A program made the translations under genes and the position numbers. From NCBI RefSeq assembly GCF_003987355.1, contig NZ_PIPR01000001.1:1054001-1118000 (forward strand): a stretch of 64,000 nucleotides of DNA. Reading direction: 5' to 3'. Below the pieces are notes generated by a model. That model did no database searches, was not told where the DNA came from, and worked only from the letters and a program-made list of their open reading frames with translations. Shown piece after piece: positions 62,703 through 64,000 of the stretch (positions are counted from its first letter, which is position 1; every line of letters begins with the position of its first letter). The stretch is from Pseudidiomarina aestuarii. GTDB lineage: Bacteria; Pseudomonadota; Gammaproteobacteria; Enterobacterales; Alteromonadaceae.

Positions 62703-63366
62703 GTCCACCACCCAACGTTAGCGTCTGTAACTGCTGAGGTTGCCAGGTCAGTGGTTGATGCGAGGTGAGTACCAAAGCACCGCCGTTTGCGCAGTGTTCA
62801 GCAAAACGTTCTTGCAACAAGTTAATACCTGCTTGATCCAGCGCAGTGAATGGTTCATCCAGAATCCACAGTCGAGCACGACTATACCAAAGCCGTGTTA
62901 ATGCAATGCGGCGTTGTTGACCTGCCGATAATTGTTGTGCAGGGATATCTTCCAAACCGAGCAAACCAACAGTCTCGAGTAGTTGCCAAGGATCGTCGAT
63001 CTGAGCACCGTCGAGTTGCGCTTGTAACTGCAGATTATCCAGCGCGGTTAATGCTTGTTTAACGGCTGGTTTATGACCGATGAATAATGTTTGGCGTTGC
63101 CAAGTTTCATTGTCATCCGTGGCAAATCGAGAGACTGTGCCAGAGCTCGGCGCGTATAGCCCCGCCAACATTCGCAAGAGCGTCGATTTACCGGAGCCGT
63201 TGGGACCAGCCACATAGAGCACTGAACTGGCGGGAATACTGAGCTCGAGATCACGAAATAGCAGTCGATTCGCACGAGTCGAGCTCAGATGCTGCGCGTG
63301 CAGCAAAATTTCGGTCCCTTGTTGTTGGGCAACCGGATGAGATGTGACACTGTCAAGACTGGTCAT
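62695..63366 (-). CDS. ccmA: Haem exporter ATP-binding protein CcmA
   Basis: 223 aa ABC ATPase. Walker A GPNGSGKSTLLRML, signature LSAGQQRRIALTRL, Walker B LWILDEPFTALD, His in LVLTSHQPL. Drives release of holo-CcmE. First gene of the ccm operon. Confidence 0.96.
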   Translation of the reverse strand: MTSLDSVTSHPVAQQQGTEILLHAQHLSSTRANRLLFRDLELSIPASSVLYVAGPNGSGKSTLLRMLAGLYAPSSGTVSRFATDDNETWQRQTLFIGHKPAVKQALTALDNLQLQAQLDGAQIDDPWQLLETVGLLGLEDIPAQQLSAGQQRRIALTRLWYSRARLWILDEPFTALDQAGINLLQERFAEHCANGGALVLTSHQPLTWQPQQLQTLTLGGGHE

Positions 63367-63414
63367 TCAATCGCTAGGCTCGTGCTACGGCAAAGACCTA
63401 GCAATCCTACCACA

Positions 63415-63999
63415 TTAATCCACTGTCATCAGCACGTTGTATTGCTCGTTTTGCTGCAAATCGGACACTGTAATTGTGCTCGGTTGGAACACCCCGCCGG
63501 CGTCACTACTAAACGAGATAGTAAAGCTGGTTCCAGCCGGTATTCCCGAGCATGAATAGGAGCCTGTATCCGCATTACCTTGCTTCGAATAGGTGCAATT
63601 AATGTTGAGGTCACTGGTGGTAATACTCACACTGTTGTAGTAACGGGTGGTGCAGGACCGATAACTACCATTTTGCATTAACAAACAGTTCACTTCTCCG
63701 GTAACGGAGAATAATGAGGTACCATCGCCATCACCGATTTGTGCTTCACTATCGACGGTCACCGTCAGGCTACTCGACTTCGCGGTCGACGACTCTATTG
63801 GGTGCAATGCAGCACTACCCAACACACCAGCATTGCCGCCTCTTACATCAATCTCGACTATCGACTGTCCACTCACCTGTGCTTGAACACGGCCACGTGA
63901 GTACGTGCCGTAATAATTATTATCAGGGTCAACAATGGTTTCAATAGGCTGATTGGTGACGCTCGCCACAGCAGGTTGCGACGCATCCCACTCACCCAA
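63415..63999 (-). CDS. C-terminal part of an unrecognised secreted-looking protein
   Basis: About 194 residues before the stop at 63415; the frame runs off the right edge and the first codon (TTG) is probably internal. The sequence is rich in Ser, Thr, Gly and Val with a beta-strand pattern and has four cysteines (VNCLL, RSCTT, INCTY, YSCSG) that could form two disulfides. The last 50 residues look like a small beta-sandwich. No domain was recognised; a pilus-related or surface protein is possible but not shown. Confidence 0.7.
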   Translation of the reverse strand: MGEWDASQPAVASVTNQPIETIVDPDNNYYGTYSRGRVQAQVSGQSIVEIDVRGGNAGVLGSAALHPIESSTAKSSSLTVTVDSEAQIGDGDGTSLFSVTGEVNCLLMQNGSYRSCTTRYYNSVSITTSDLNINCTYSKQGNADTGSYSCSGIPAGTSFTISFSSDAGGVFQPSTITVSDLQQNEQYNVLMTVD

Positions 64000-64000
64000 T

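Overview
The window is ordinary core chromosome of a marine or halophilic gammaproteobacterium. My best guess is Idiomarinaceae (Idiomarina, Pseudidiomarina or Aliidiomarina) in the Alteromonadales. This rests on a complete sodium-pumping NQR operon, FabV as enoyl reductase, a full Ccm (system I) cytochrome c maturation operon, tol-pal, ruvCAB and cmoAB in gammaproteobacterial order, and many small intergenic repeats. The genus is inference, because no rRNA or other marker is present. I see no prophage, insertion sequence, CRISPR array, integron or plasmid gene.

Layout. 1-8.2 kb (minus strand): the 5' part of a cysteine desulfurase gene, then nqrM, apbE and nqrF-E-D-C-B-A (transcribed nqrA to nqrM), a sodium-translocating quinone reductase with its flavin-transfer and maturation factors. 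8.4-10.5 kb: fabV, a bolA-type gene and a lipoprotein. 10.9-14.2 kb: a Wzi-like outer membrane protein facing a CPA-type cation/proton antiporter. 14.2-20.4 kb: a TonB-dependent ferric receptor divergent from a three-gene ferric ABC importer, with Fur-box-like sites between. 20.3-25.2 kb: zntB, a Ca/Na antiporter, a DUF3429 protein, bfd, two bacterioferritin subunits and an MscS channel. 25.2-32 kb: prpE, tRNA-Ser, gamma-glutamyltransferase, a metallo-beta-lactamase-fold lipoprotein, a ZIP transporter and an SDR protein. 32-39.1 kb: gltBD and nadA. 39.3-39.6 kb: two identical tRNA-Lys genes. 39.7-45 kb: ybgC-tolQRAB-pal-cpoB. 45-50.2 kb: a candidate small RNA, then ruvB, ruvA, ruvC, yebC and aspS. 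50.3-53 kb: cmoA, cmoB and a LysR regulator. 53-55.4 kb: galU and a POT peptide transporter. 55.5-63.4 kb: mlaA and ccmI-H-G-F-E-D-C-B-A (transcribed ccmA to mlaA). The right edge holds the C-terminal part of an unrecognised secreted-looking protein.

How the genes work together. Iron is the main theme of the middle: the receptor takes a ferric complex across the outer membrane, the ABC system carries iron across the inner membrane, and Bfd plus two bacterioferritin subunits store and release it. Respiration is the second theme: Na+-NQR at one end, cytochrome c maturation at the other. The envelope is represented by Tol-Pal, MlaA and the Wzi-like protein.

The most unusual feature is a set of nine small intergenic elements built from 7-base units. 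Most have two arms of tandem heptads in inverted orientation around a short core. Two arm families exist (TAGCTAC-like and GTGAACA-like), yet several members of both share a core reading GAAAAC, a short gap, then CGC(C/T)CTTCTA or a close variant. Many abut or contain stop codons. A second item is a candidate small RNA at about 45203-45309 with its own promoter and terminator.
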